Shown piece by piece: positions 31,640 through 44,690 of a stretch of DNA of 64,000 nucleotides. The position numbers and the translations under genes were made by a program. The stretch covers positions 25,913,232 through 25,977,231 of the forward strand of contig NC_072794.1 in NCBI RefSeq assembly GCF_028583425.1, written 5' to 3'. The notes under the pieces were generated by a model. It ran no database searches and was not told the origin of the DNA. It saw nothing but the letters and a program-made list of their open reading frames with translations. Positions within the stretch are counted from its first letter, which is position 1, and each line of letters begins with the position of its first letter. Source of the DNA: Eublepharis macularius (taxonomy: Eukaryota; Chordata; Lepidosauria; Squamata; Eublepharidae).

Positions 31640-31930
31640 GGTTTTTAATCAATTTTTAATTATTATTGGAATAATTAATTCCTGGATGTGTGTGGTTGTA
31701 CTTAGGATTTTAATGACCACTGAGGAAAGCCGATATGGGCCGCAACACATCTGGTCAATTTATTTTTAGATACTGTATTATTCATGGTCATTGGACTCTC
31801 CATCAATTTTTATGGAATTTTCAACTTTGTGTGTATTTTATAGGAGTTCTGATATTTAAACTTTTATACTTCTATTTTATGGTGTTTGTGTACGCAATTT
31901 GTAATAAATATTAAATTTTTATACTTTTAT
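31640..31930 (+). repeat. Possible Penelope-like 3' remnant
   Basis: ccactgaggaaagccgatat followed by gggccgcaacacatctgg resembles the terminal word of Penelope-like elements, with an A/T-rich end (aataaatattaaattt). Confidence 0.35.
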
Positions 31931-32008
31931 ACGTTAGCTTGACCCTCTTAGTTCATTCTCCTTTTTGGGTTGAGTTTTAAAACCCTTTTCCTTTTGTTTT
32001 CAGGCAAG

Positions 32009-32180
32009 ATTAACACAATTTGCGGTAGGGTATGAGCTTTTTTGAGTCACAGCTCACTTCTTCAGATACCTGAAGAAGTGATTCTTACAGGTTAGTCTTA
32101 TAGGTTCTGGTATCTGAAGCAGTGAGCTGTGACTCATGAAAGCTCATACCCTACCACAAATTTTGTTAGTCTTATAAGGA
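32009..32180. repeat. Penelope-like terminal piece, head-to-head inverted pair
   Basis: The left arm (ggtagggtatgagc, gagtcacagctcacttcttc) is mirrored by the right arm (gtgagctgtgactcatgaaa, gctcataccctaccacaaat) across a spacer at about 32073-32107. Confidence 0.7.
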
Positions 32181-33299
32181 TAACAAAAATAGGATAATGC
32201 ATAGGATGTTGTATTGAGTGTATAGATGAGCAATACTGTATATTTTGGTGCGTAAAATTTCACAAGGACAGCAGTTCTCAGTTCTCTCACTCTGAGGGGA
32301 GTGCAGCTTTAGGATAGGTAATTCCCATCGATCAGACATGGTTCAGAATCCTGTTAACATAGATTTCCTGTAACATCTTGTTGTTGTGTTCCTGGAATTA
32401 CGTGGCAAGACCTCTCTGGAAAACAAGAACTTTCTGAACTCTCCAAACTATATCTTTCTTTGCAGGAAAAGGTCTATTTGAAATGGTATTTGTTTTGCTA
32501 TCATTGCTGCTAGATATCAGAAGGTCTATCTAATACTTTGCTCTCTTTGCATTCCTCCTTTACACAGTCCCCACTATTGAATTTGTGATTCTTACATGTA
32601 TTTGTTCCTTTCACTCTCAAGTTTCTTGCCATCCTGTCCCACATATTGAATGTGTGCCCCCCCCACCCTGGAGCAGCCATTTGTTAACCTGGTAATACTT
32701 GCCATTTTATATTTGTCAGGACAAGAGCATTAAGATACATTGCTATGTCCAACATTTGGTGGTGTTCCTGGTGGTGTTTTGCACCTCCTGTAGCTTAACC
32801 ATACACTGTTGTATATGTGCGTGCATACACTGTTGTATAAAGGCTCTCAAAGAAAGCCATGACCTCTATAGGCGTCTTTCATTTGAGGTTTATCTTTTTT
32901 ATTTTTCTCTCGAGGTTGCTTAGAGTAATGCTTGACAAATAAAGTGAAAGATTTGTAAACAAAAATAGCTTTCTCATTTGCTTGGCATGGTAGTTAACAA
33001 TTGCAAATTGAACCTTAGTGCTCAGAGTCAGTGCGCTGCTGAGGGCGGAAGGCTAGAGAGAAGCTTGGCCATCCATCATCCTCATCCCCCTCTTGAGTTT
33101 CCAGAGACATCTTGTTGGATGGACTGGGAGGTGAGCTGACCCAGGAAGGCAATTCCTATGTTCTTAGGCTGTGACAAAATTAAAACCTGAAGGCACATTT
33201 ATTTTGTCAGCCAGTTCGCATCAGCAAAATTCAAAATAACACAGCATCATTTTTCTTTGGACTTAATACTCACATAGTTTCCCTCTTCTTTGTCTTTAG
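32181..33299. other. Intron 1, distal part
   Basis: No repeat family was recognised. A pyrimidine-rich stretch (tccctcttctttgtctttag) forms the acceptor before exon 2. Confidence 0.55.
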
Positions 33300-33364
33300 G
33301 TAAAATGTGGTAGCTGCAACACCCCTAAACCTGGATTTTTTGACTTTGAGGGAAAACAGAAGTG
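33300..33364 (+). CDS. ACBD6: ACBD6 exon 2: middle of acyl-CoA-binding domain
   Basis: 65 bp between a TTTAG acceptor and a GTAAGT donor. It encodes VKCGSCNTPKPGFFDFEGKQ then KW, with the Trp codon split after two bases. The P-x-F-F-D-F-x-G-K-Q-K-W block is the most conserved ACB-domain signature, and its Lys contributes to CoA binding. Joining to exon 1 preserves phase 0, and the residues follow exon 1 exactly as in ACBD6. Confidence 0.95.
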
Positions 33365-33919
33365 GTAAGTGGAAATGCCCAGTAACTCCCAGTTATTTTT
33401 GATCACTTTCCCCTTCCCAAATCCCTTTGCGTATGCTTAAGTTGCCTTATTTCGTATTCATTGTTGAAGGAATTAGGGTGAATTTATGTAACTGTCAGTC
33501 AGCAGTTACTCTCTGTCCAACCACTAAACCGTTGTAAGAACTCCGCAGTGTTTATAAAGTACTTGAGAAGGAAGCTGCCAAATGGGTGCCTTTATGTGCT
33601 GTTTCTGTATTGCTAGCTCTTGCATGACACCCCCATTTACAGTAGGGCAGGTTATAATATCAATAATGGGAAGCCACTGATGGGTACTTAAATATAATTG
33701 TGCCCTTTCACCTTTTGATTGTCCCTATAGCATTAGAAAACAGGGTCAAATAGAGCTTTGTGTGATTTTTGCCCTATGGTTAGCTAGGGCTAGTAAAGAT
33801 GGATACAGAAAGAAGTATACGAGTCTGATCCAGCGCGTTGAATGAGAGGGAGGAAATCTGGAGTTAATTGTTGGACACTACTGAATGTTGGTTCCTTTTA
33901 TCTCCCATGTGTGTTCCAG
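33365..33919. other. Intron 2
   Basis: 555 bp with GTAAGT donor and TTCCAG acceptor. No repeat was recognised; notably short beside its neighbours. Confidence 0.8.
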
Positions 33920-34016
33920 GGAAGCTTGGAAAGCATTGGGTGATGCAAGTCCTGAGCAGGCAATGCGAGAGTATATTGCCACTGTGAAGAAACTGGACCC
34001 AACTTGGAATCCACAG
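33920..34016 (+). CDS. ACBD6: ACBD6 exon 3: end of acyl-CoA-binding domain
   Basis: 97 bp. The first base completes the split Trp codon, followed by EAWKALGDASPEQAM, REYIATVKKLDPTWNPQ. The Trp in EAWKAL and Tyr in EYIATVKKL are conserved ACB-domain positions. It ends on a codon boundary at a GTACAT donor (34017), a weaker match to the donor consensus than the other exons. Confidence 0.95.
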
Positions 34017-34708
34017 GTACATTTAATCAGCTCCAGAATTTCTGATTACTGATCGTTGAACAGAGCTTGCCAGCTGTATGTGGCTGCTCGCCAGGGGTTC
34101 AGCAGACCTCTTATTCTTGCTGCCTGCTTAGGCCTGAAAAAATGGGAATGGTCAAGCATCTGAAATGCTTCCCTGTGTGCAGAGCCCGGGCCTAGCAGTT
34201 ACTGAGGCTATAGAGTTGACTGAAGAGTTACTGCTTTGAAAGTTGGGTAGCTGGTAAGTGACGTATTAAGTGGCTCGAGGAATTATTTGGAGGAAGGTAA
34301 TCAGAGGTTTGATAACAGATGTGAATAGCTTTTCTCCTTCAAGGGTTTACTTGTGCACTTGCACCAATGCTCTAGTATCTTCCCAGAGCTAGGATTTGGA
34401 AACTTTTAGGTGCAGAGATCACCTCCCTCCAGGGTCACATCTTGGACTGAGCACACCCTGTGCAGGAAGAACTCCCCTTCCTGCTCAGTTCTGTTTAGTC
34501 CACTGAAGCAGTATTATCAATTGGGAACCTTCTCCATGAGATTTTTCTCTTGGAGCATTATGCCCTTGGCATTCAGGCTACAGGTTACCTCCTTTGGCTT
34601 AGTGGTAGTACATTATCTCTTTAACTGTAGCACATGTATGCATCCCTAGGAAGGTCAGTTTGCTAGTCTGTGCCCATCAGTGCGATGCACAGAGACCATA
34701 AAGTAGTA
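34017..34708. other. Intron 3, proximal part
   Basis: Intron 3 spans 34017-60549 (about 26.5 kb). No repeat family was recognised in this part. Confidence 0.5.
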
Positions 34709-35019
34709 AAAACAGTTTGCTTACTTGTTGTGGTGTTCTTTGAGTGTCCTCTATGCATTCACAGGACCCACCCACCTTCTCTGCAACAGGTGCCTTTTTA
34801 ATTTGATGTGGCACACTTGTATATTTTGGAAGGAACGGAGCAGGAACACATGGCTTTTCCCCTTCTGGGCATGCTCACTCCTAACTGTGAATCTAGAGGG
34901 AGATCACCACACCTAAAAGCTAGCTGTAGAAGTTTCTAAATCCTACATCTGAACAGGTTCAAGTTTGTCAGTTTAAATACACCACTAGGAGAATGCGTTA
35001 CAGGTAAGCAACCTGTTTT
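34709..35019 (+). mobile_element. Diverged DIRS 3'-terminal remnant
   Basis: It begins aaaacagtttgcttacttg and ends gttacaggtaagcaacctgt plus TT. These are inverted copies of each other and resemble the second half of the DIRS B ICR and the DIRS B right end respectively. The distance (about 310 bp) is close to the ICR-to-end distance in B (about 385 bp). No coding sequence remains. Confidence 0.5.
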
Positions 35020-36030
35020 ACCTTTATTAGTGTTCTAGATTCAGTATAATTTTTTACTTGCAATTAATATTGAATACGTCATTTTTAAAACGGAATCCTC
35101 CATTACTGTATACAGCTGGCTATAGGCAGTGTCGGGCATGATTAAAAACGCAACAACCTTTCTCCAGGTTTTTCTTTGCATGTGTTACTTTCATGTTGTG
35201 TATAGTAGTTACCTGATAACTTTTTTGTGTTATGTAATGTTGATATTTAAAGCTGACTAAATGCAGTGTTTTCATCAGGAACTGAGGACATAATTTTGAA
35301 TATCTGTTGGAGATGCACGTGAACTATGCGAGTGCAAAACTTAGCAAAAAAGCCAGTTTTTTTAACCTTATGGCTATATAAAAAAGCCAGGACCTTTTGA
35401 TTTTGGAGATACGGCCAAAAGTGTGCAAACAGTGCCTTGCACCATCTGAGGGGATGCTTAAACAAAAACTCTTCTTTCAGCCTTATCATCTGAATTAGAT
35501 GATAATACATACCTGTCTTTCATTGAGGTAATGTATGTGAAGCGCTTTAACCCTCCATGGTTTAATATATTAATGCTTGTTAATAGTAATGATAGGTAAT
35601 TATGTTGTTCTTAGAACACAAGTTGTATTTCATATCCTAAGATTTACATAAGCGGGAATTACTGGAAAGTTTGTAAACCACAGGCATGATTTCCCTTTCA
35701 TAACGTCTTTTCCTTCTGATCTTGCTGAAATTGAATTGTAACTAGTTAATCCTCGGGCCACATGAGGGAGCTGTGTTTCTAGTAGTGAGCGCAATGTCGT
35801 AGCATTGCAGAACTTGAATAGCAGTTATTAGCTTCAAATTTTAATTTAGAAACTTATGGTGACAGTTTTAAGCGGGTTCTCAAACAGTGCCTACTTTTAC
35901 ATTTCGATCTACAGGTAATCCAGGGAGTTTAGGTTGTCTTTGGACAAACAGAAAATTGGGATGGAAAAAAGCCACTGATCTTTCCTATTTTTCTTCGTAG
36001 TAAGATCATAGCAGTTGCCTTACTTGCTTA
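35020..36030. other. Intron 3, nothing recognised
   Basis: No recognised repeat or exon. Confidence 0.45.
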
Positions 36031-36119
36031 CAGTGCAATCCTATGGAGAGTTACTCCAGTCTAAGTCCATTGACTCCAATGGGCTTCGGCTGGAGTAACT
36101 CACCATAGGATTGCACAGT
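36031..36119. repeat. Palindromic MITE, intact copy
   Basis: Ends cagtgcaatcctatgg and ccataggattgcac; the core gagttactccagtctaagtc is mirrored by gggcttcggctggagtaactc. It serves as the reference for the copy split by DIRS B. Confidence 0.85.
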
Positions 36120-38526
36120 ATATCAGACCAAGTGTCTGTGTAATGTAGCTGCATCCTCTTTGCAGTAGCAGCACCATATAGTCCCCGGAAACTCACAACC
36201 TGGCCTTTTCTCAGAATCTTGTATTTGAAGATACAAGGGAGAGGAATTTTAAAAAATCAGATTGGGGGGTGTGGGAGAACAAATGATAGGAAAATCTACC
36301 TCCCACCCATCCCATCCCTTTCAGAATTCTATAAGCTCTCTGGGGATTGAGCAGGTCAGTTTTATATCTCCCTCTGCGTTCACCCCATTTAACTGTTTCT
36401 CAACTGCTCTCCGTGTTCTGGGCGTCTTGGCGTATGTTTAGTCCTGATCAGACAGTTTTAGGCTGTTGGTGGTAGGTGTTCCTCCTGGTTAATTTGTAAA
36501 TCGCATTTTTCTATATACCTGCAAAGTCTTCAAAGCATGTAGAAATCACTACCTTGTCCTTGAGTGATCTAATATTGGTGCTTTTGTGATTGGCATGAAC
36601 TACTGGTGGACCCTGGCTGGCCTCCATTAGAAATGGTTTCCTTTGATCCAAGCAAGGCTGTTCTTGTATCCCACCCTTTCACTATTTTTTCACTATTATA
36701 GATTTATTTTCTTCAAAATCAGTTGTTAATTCACCCACCCACCCAGTTCCCTTGGGTTTTGAAAATGTGATGATGAGCCTTGGGGGCGAGGTGAGAGACA
36801 GCATATACTTAACTGGCGCTGTGTATTTCATTTTGTTTTTATGAAAAATGTTAAAGAATTGTCATTTCAGTGAACAAGAATATAGTGCTGAATTTGCAGC
36901 TGATAGTGGCAGTGGTGGAAACATTTAAAATACCCAGTATACTCTTATGAACCAGACTGGTTTTAAAGGAAATAAAGCGGCTATGAGAGCAAGCCAACTG
37001 CAGGAGCAGATTAGACCTAGCGAATAAATGACTTGTTTGAAAAACTTTTCCTGCTTTCCTCGTGAACAGCCTCCAGGTGGCAGTGCTTCATCAAGTGGCC
37101 AACCAGCCATTGCAAGCTTGTAGTATCAAATGTCTACTACTGTCCAAAATGTTTAAAAATTGACAGATAAATAATTTCATAATTCACAAACTTCAGCCAT
37201 GTTGTTGAACAGTTCATTCAGTGATAATAAAGGAAAGCGATACCTATAACCACTGCTTCCCCTGTTAATAACGCTTGTAGATTGTGCTATATGCATAGCA
37301 TCATACTGGCAAGAAGCATTTGGGTAGCAACTAGAATGGATTGAAGTAATTTAATTAGTGCCTCATGATGCCTCCTAACCAAATCCCCAGATCCAAGGTA
37401 TTGTAATAGTCTTATGCTGCTGCTTTTCTGCAGTTGTGAAATGCCTTAGATAAAACATCAGTAGAACCAGCCCTATTGCTGTTCTGCAGTCTATAGATTT
37501 TCCCATGTATTAAAAGAAACGGTTTCTACTTATAATCATCTTTAGCAAGTAACACCAAATGCGTTGGTCCGAGCATGTAATTGCACCCCGGTTTAAACTA
37601 GCTTAAATTGTGACTTGTAATCCAGGCCTTGATTTTTCTTGTAAAATTAGAAGTGAGGTGTTTTTTTTTTCTTCCCAAAAATCATAGCATTTAAAACTGC
37701 ATATTAAGGGCAGAGAATCTAAGAGCTTTTATAGCAACCTCATCTCTAACTCATCAGATGAGGGGAGTGATGTAGTAAATGCAGTGACGATAAACAAATG
37801 TCGGAGAGCCCTTTATTGCAGGAAGAAATCTAGTAAATACAACACATTCACTGAGCAGTGGCTTGCAAGCAGACCCAGACCCCCTCATGTCTTTCTAGTT
37901 TGATCACTCAAACAGATGCCACCTTGTTAATCTGCCCAATGAGCCATTATTTGTAGTGAGAATAGAGTGGTTTGGTCAGGATTACTAGAGGTTGGAAAGA
38001 AAACAAAGGAAGAATGTGTTGGGTCATGGCCTAATTTAATCTATGGCTTCTTTTATATCCTGCCTTGTATCTTTATTTTGCTACCAAAAGAATGACTCCA
38101 CTAATGATATATCATCTGCAAGGAAAAGCAGCGCTTACACAAATTACTGCAGGGCTTCCTTTAACTCCTGCTCATGATGGTAAAGGTTGTTTCTTTATTG
38201 AAATGGGAGCAAAGCTAGGACTAAAACAGTTTTGCATGACATAGATGTTTCTATACTATGTAAAACCTTAATCTGTGCAGGTGTTTCAGACTAGGCTTCA
38301 GTATGCTCTGAAAATTTAATATAATGAATCTTTATGCACTTCTTAGCATACTTGTGAGGTCGTCAATCCTGAACGCAGCTATATAAATGCTTCTAGGGAT
38401 TTAGTATGTTAAAATCTAAGATAATGTTGCTTTGTTGCTTTATTGGCATACTAACCAAACAAATGTTTCCCTGTTGTTGGAGAGACTGTATAATATGCAG
38501 AACAGTACAATGCTGGAAATGTTACT
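36120..38526. other. Intron 3, nothing recognised
   Basis: AT-rich intronic sequence. No exon or repeat family was recognised. Confidence 0.45.
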
Positions 38527-38757
38527 TATTTACTTCATTTATACCCCTCTTTTTCCCCCAGTGGGGACCCAAAGTGGCTTATCTTGTTTTCCTCTCTTCA
38601 ATTTTATCCTCATAACAGCCTCTGAGGAAGGTTAGGCTGAATGTGTGTAACTGGTCCATGGTCACCCAAACAGCTTTCATAGCTTAGTGCAGATTCAAAC
38701 TTGGGCCTCCCAGATCCTAGTCTCACACTATAACCACTATACCATGCCGCCTCTTTA
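38527..38757 (-). repeat. tRNA-derived SINE, minus strand
   Basis: acccctctttttcccccagt, tgtaactggtccatggtcac, gattcaaacttgggcctccc (B-box side), ctataaccactataccatgc (A-box side). Confidence 0.78.
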
Positions 38758-41700
38758 AAAAGCAAAATCTAGTAGAAAGTTCCCTGTTTAACAATCTTGC
38801 AAAATGTATTGAAGATTTGCTTCTCTGCCTGTTCTTATACAAGTTATAATGAGAGGTCTTTCAGAAACAGTTTATAATAGCAACTAACACTTCTTGATTT
38901 TGGAGACTTGGTTCAGTGTACTTTCAGCTTTAAAGAATGATTCAACAGGTCCCCCCCCCATTGTTCAACTCCCTGATCCATTTTGTAGGAACATGTTAAG
39001 ATCATGTATTATTGCATGCCATGCAATTGATGGGATTTGCTTGTGTCTTAGCTATGTGATAAGAAATTAGTCAGTGTCTAATAGGGAAACTCTCTGGCAG
39101 AGTCTCTGTTGCTGATCACTTTGACGGAGGCCGTTCCAGAAGCCAAATCTTTTTTTCTTATGTGAGAAAGCAAATGATACATAACAATAGGGCAGGGTCA
39201 TTATGATTGAAGGCTATTCTGGAATCCATATGGGAAATCCCACAATCAGATTGGACTCCTGGGCTGTCAGTTGTCTATCCTTACTGTTAAGCTACCTGGT
39301 AAAGTGGAACAGCTTGTCTTATGGCTGAGTAGCAGTAAAGCACTCCTAAACATAGCAACTTTTCTGTTTGCAGAGTTTTCTTAAGGTTCTGCATATATTA
39401 TGCAGATGTTTTAGCGTTCTGCACATATTACCATTATAATTTGAAACTGGTTCTTACTGAAGCTGATTGATTATTCCTCAACATAGTCTGTCCAGGAAAG
39501 ATATTTGAGAAAAGTGTTGCTAAACACCTTAAGCTTGCCTTTGCCTCATATTAATATTTTTGTACCTACATTATTTTTTATACCAGTTTTACATTTTAAC
39601 AAAAATTCCTCTGGAAGTCCAAATTACTCATGCATCAATATAGCTTCCTCTATTTTGTTGGAATAGAGTGGGATATAAATCTTAAGGCGCGGATTGGCTT
39701 ACATACATTTTAAAAATTTCTAAACAGGAAAGAAGCACAAAAATGGATTTTTAAAAAACGTTTTTGCAACATCTCTTCACTAATTGCTATAGCAGTAGCT
39801 TAGCTCAGATAACAGCCAGCTTTTGCAATGGTGAGTAAGGGTTTTGATGAAAATACCTGGCAATAGTTTGTCCTGTTCCAAATTTGTAAGGCACAATGGT
39901 AACATTTTATTATAACGTAGTTTTATAATATTACTATTATTCAGTAAACTTGAGCTTGGAAAGGAAGCAAAAATGGAGGTTTACAGTATGCTGATACGAA
40001 AGTAAAAGCAGAGATTAAGTGCAGGTTAAAAAGCTGCTATGAGTAAGTTTTACCACTTAAAAGATTTGTTCTCGCTTTGGTAATTTGCATCTGCAATGTG
40101 GGATTACCTGTGTGTGTATTTTGTGGTGTCTAAAATGTTAATTATTATTTTAAAAGATTCCTGTTTGGTGTACACTTTTTGTGCCAGTTGACACAGCTTT
40201 GAATTTAAGGTTGATTGGTGAACATTAAATTGAAGGTAATAGTAGAATGGTTTCTCTCATGGCCATGTGTAAAATTGGTACCTAGCAATTCTCCTTTTGT
40301 AAGCCAGCTTCTTAAGGCAGGTAGGTCTTCATTGACTTGTGGATAGTTGGGGTTCCAGCACTTAAATTGTCACAGAAACCATGTGTAACAGATGCTAAAC
40401 ACAGTGGTGTTTAGTTCCTTTTTTTCCTTCCCATGCACCCGTGTGACAAATAACAGGCATTTTTTCCTGATGCAGTTACAATTTATAATGGGGTATCTTG
40501 AAAAACCAATTGCTTTGCTGAAGCACTTCTGAGTCCTTTTCAGAACTGACTCAAATCCCAGGCTCCATATGGCAAGAAAAGAATGAAATGCCTTTATGCA
40601 ATAAATATAAGGAAAACTGCACACGCAGTTGGAGACTCTGAGTTTATAGGGTGTTTGTTTTTTTTTCTTTGATTTTATGCCTCTTTAAATTTATGGACCC
40701 TTAACTTTTATTTATGACATTGCAGTCTTCTTCATTCTGGCAGTTAATTGAAATAAAATACTGCCAGACCAGCTCCTGGAAGTTTAAACTGGCATGAAAT
40801 TAAAAACAACAACAACAACAAGAAAGAGATTTGCATAGGTAGCTGTTTAGGCCCCTTGCTCTGTTTCTGTTAGTTGCCAACTTGTGTTATTTACCAGCAC
40901 AGGAGAATGAAAAATAGGGGGCTGGAGGACAGAAACAGCTGTGACAATAGTGAAAATGGGGAGGTGGGGGAAGAAAGAGGTAGGAAGGGGAGGGATGCCA
41001 TGTGGATTTCCCTCCCTCATAGGTTTCACAGAGTCCCAGTTTGTCATATGTCTAATTCTGAATATGGCCTCAAAATGTGGATTTTAAAAAAATCCACACA
41101 ATGGATCCAAGTATGATAAGAGGAGATGTTTCTACAAACCTGGGGGAATCCTCAGGTTTACAGAAAAATCTCCAAACTAAAGAAATTGTGGCTTAAGTCC
41201 TTCAAAGCAGAGAAATAATGTTTTTGCAAATACAGATGACACTGCAACTCAACTCCACCTCCAAAGAGAGGTATTGTGAGACTGTATCAGACTGTCTGAG
41301 TGGCCACCTGATGTGATAAATCCCCCTTTACTTAGCCAGAGGTCACGGGAAGGTGGGTTTGGACATGCTGTACAGTTTCTGCTCCAAGCTTGACCGTCTT
41401 CCTCTGGTTGAGGGTCTCTGGACGTGTGCTGTATGTGTGTTTCTCTTTAAGCACCTCACCACTTGATGTGGACAGTGTATTCTGGAGTGCTTTCTGTCCA
41501 GCTCCCTGATCAGCTGACCAGGGGTGGTATGCATGGTTTCTGCCCCAAGCTACTGCTTATCACAGTGGCGTGGCAGGGGGAGGGACCAGCAAGAGAGGGG
41601 GGAATTGAATATCCACTCTCCTCCTTGTATTTTTTTAAAATAAAAACCCTAAGGCAAATGTGAAGGACTCATAGGTTTAGGGAAAATTGTAGAAATAAGT

Positions 41701-42224
41701 GAAGAAAAGCGTTTAATAAAAACATACAAAATTTGTCCATGAAATGGATACTGATATACTGTATTTGAATAAGTGGGAGCAAGACAAGTCATTTTTATTC
41801 CCTGGTGCATCTGTGGAAGAAGAAATGATGTTCACTATGTGAAAGCATTCAAGAGAACTACTTTGAATTAATGACTCAGTGAAACATCATGTCCTTTATA
41901 TTAAATGGAATTAACGTGGAATAGAATGGATGCTGGTAGTATCCTGAGGAGAGAAGGCACTTCGTACATTATGGTGGGACCATGCTAAAAGATACTGGTT
42001 TAACATTGGATCATGAAAGCAATTCTAGGATAGGCAGTGCCAATGGATCCAAAATGATTGAGTGTTTTGTCATGGCATGAATGTTACAATGGATGTCAGA
42101 AAGCATCTATGGGAATATTTAGACAAACTATGGGAAGTTATTTGATTGTTCGAATTAGTAAGTTGTGTAAGACCAACAGAGAGAAGGCAGATGGTCAGTA
42201 AACATTATAGCATGGACTCATTCT
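38758..42224. other. Intron 3; only an (AAC)n microsatellite at 40806-40821
   Basis: No exon or transposon was recognised. Short frames near 40370-41660 lack domains. Confidence 0.45.
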
Positions 42225-42400
42225 ATTCATTCTTTCATGCTATTAGATAAAATAACATTCCCCAGGGAGCTCATGATAGTGTACCTGACCCTCCCCATCT
42301 CCTCCCCCAAATCCTGTGAGATAGGTGAAGCTGAAAGATAGTTACTGACCCAAGGTCACCACATGAGATTCATAGCAGTTCTCTTGTTTATATCAGGCCT
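42225..42400 (-). repeat. Old SINE/LINE fragment, minus strand
   Basis: ccccagggagctcatgatag, atcctgtgagataggtgaag and ctgacccaaggtcaccacat match the body of the SINE group but with no clear tRNA head. Confidence 0.45.
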
Positions 42401-43927
42401 GTGAAATATTTAATCCATCAAGCTGAGTGCAGCCCACAAGATATATACGGTGGCTTTCCAGGTATTTGATGAAAATTTTTTAAATCTTAAGACAATCTGC
42501 AGCAGTAGATGTTGACAATTCCTGTGTATATTCTAAACATTTTCAACATTTTTCAAACATATATTGTTTAAATACAGCTAGACCTATCTTCAATTAATAT
42601 GCTATAATATATGTGATGATATACTATTGAAGAGTTCTGTGTTTTCAGTATTAGAAGGTTGTACTCAGAATTCATTTATTCTCTTAGCTTTGTGATAACT
42701 GCAACTTTTCCCTCCCTTTCAGATGGCAAAAACCAAGGTACATGTACTAAGGTAGTATGAGGATGCTACAGTTGGTAGTTCTCTCTGTTTTTAGTATTTG
42801 GTGTAGTTGCAACTTTTCTTGTAGAAACTAAGGCGTTTTACTTTTACATTTCATAAATATAACTAATACAATTTTACATGCCATCATTATAAATGATGTA
42901 TTTATTCTTGTTAAAGCAATAGAGTAAGTTTAGGCATAGTAAGAAATTGTGCGTATGTTTATTTTCTTAAACATTTCTATTCCCCCCTCATTAACCCCCC
43001 CCCCATATTTACCCCATGTTTACAACATTTCTGGCAACTACCTTTCGAGATGACTTGCCACCCTAAAAGGAAAAAGCTCAGGCTTCTTGCAGAAATGACA
43101 AAAAGCTTTAATGGTCCACTTCATGTCTTGCATAATAGTGGCTAGTATTCCTAGAGTGTACTGAAAAATAGAATTCCAAAAGGGTGGCCACGTAATCAAT
43201 TAGACTGAGCAAAACCAGATTTATTGTGGCATAAGCTTCCACAGATAGAGCAAACGTCATTAGAATTTTGAGGAGGGCAGGGAGCATGGAAAGGCCAGCA
43301 AAGATATTCTGTGTGGCTTAATTCAATGGCCTTCCACCTTTCTAGACCCAGGGACCCACCATAATAATATAGGTCTCACTGGACTACAAACATGTGACAG
43401 TAAGTCATCACATGATACAGTTACATGAAAAAAGAAGAGGGGCCAAGGAGAGAGTGGTCTACATGCCACAAGCAAGCCCAACATATTGGAAGACTGAGTG
43501 GAATGGTACAGGAGATGGCTGGGTTGGGCTAGGCAAAGAGAGAGCTTTTGCATGTACATTGGAGGACTGATTGACAAGAGTAGTAGTGGCTGGGGCAGGT
43601 TATGCCAGGAGAAGAGAGAGGAGGCAAAGAATAGTGTATTTGTGTGTGAGTGTAAAACTAGTCAGATGGGGGGTTGGAGAGACAGGCTATGCCATGTCAA
43701 GAGAACTTTTGTGTTAGGGGTGGGTGGCCTGTCTGAACCTACCTGTACTGAAAAGGAAGCCTCTCCACTGATGAGTTGTCTTGTTGTCCTAGTAATGTTC
43801 TTGGTGTGCATGCTCCCTTGCTCTCTATACTTATTCATTAGCAGCAGGTCCTTCCCAAAAACAGCAAAAAAAAAGATGGCTATACGGGCTGTTGTGCCCA
43901 CTCAAGAGTCACAACTCAAAGGCTGAA
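42401..43927. other. Intron 3, nothing recognised
   Basis: The 142-codon frame at 43498-43926 has no recognised domain and runs into repeat sequence at its end; treated as chance. Confidence 0.45.
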
Positions 43928-44105
43928 AATAATAATAACTGCGCTTATATACCACTCTTCTAGACAGATTAGTCCCTCACCCAGAGCGGTGAACAAGTTA
44001 GTGTTATTATCCCCACAATACAGCTGGGGAGCTGGGGCTGAAAGTAGTGGCTTACCCAAGGCCACCTACTGAGCTCATGGCAGTAGTGAGATTTGAACCA
44101 GCAGA
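43928..44105 (-). repeat. SINE fragment, minus strand
   Basis: aataataataactgcgctta, accactcttctagacagatt, ggcttacccaaggccaccta, gtgagatttgaaccagcag. Confidence 0.7.
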
Positions 44106-44286
44106 ACATACAAAATAACATGATTGTATTTACTTAAAAGGAAGATGACTCCACCCAAAAAATGTTGTAATTTTTAATTAATTTTTTTTATTACTATGTA
44201 TATTTGTAACTTGTATTTGAGTGTAAGATGATCCCCTCACTGTATCTACTATTTTAAAAAATGCAGCTGCTCCCTGAAGTATAGAC

Positions 44287-44682
44287 TAGAGATGGGCGTG
44301 AACCGGGGGGGGGGGAAACCGAATCGTGCGATTTGTGGTTTGTTGCGTTTCACAAACCATGAACTTTCATGCAGTTCATGAACCAGTTCGTTTGGTTTGT
44401 GAAAGACATCTGTTCCAGGTCAGTGAATTGTCACTTCCAGGCCAGCAGAAGGTCACTTCTGGTCAACAGAAGGGCTGCAGAAAGCCCATCCCCCATTGTC
44501 TAGGAAACAGATCAGCGCCAGGCTATCTGCAGTGACAAACTGAAAAATGAACCAAACGAACTGGCCTAAGTTTGTGGCGGTTTGTCATAAATGGGCTCTG
44601 ATGACCCTCTGGTTCGCAAAACCATGAACTGGCTCAGTTCGTGCCAAACTTTGGTTTGCATTTCAGTTCCTGCCCATCTCTA
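44287..44682. mobile_element. Non-autonomous hAT element with 8-bp target duplication
   Basis: 396 bp with inverted ends tagagatgggc and gcccatctcta, flanked by perfect direct repeats gtatagac (44279-44286 and 44683-44690). 8-bp duplications are typical of hAT transposons. No coding capacity. An internal G run (about 10) lies near 44305. Confidence 0.88.
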
Positions 44683-44690
44683 GTATAGAC

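Noticed and set aside
40806..40821. (AAC)n run as a regulatory signal.
   Set aside because: It is a short simple-sequence repeat of a kind common in introns.
43498..43926. 142-codon plus-strand frame in intron 3.
   Set aside because: No recognised domain, composition like surrounding intron, and its end meets a SINE fragment.
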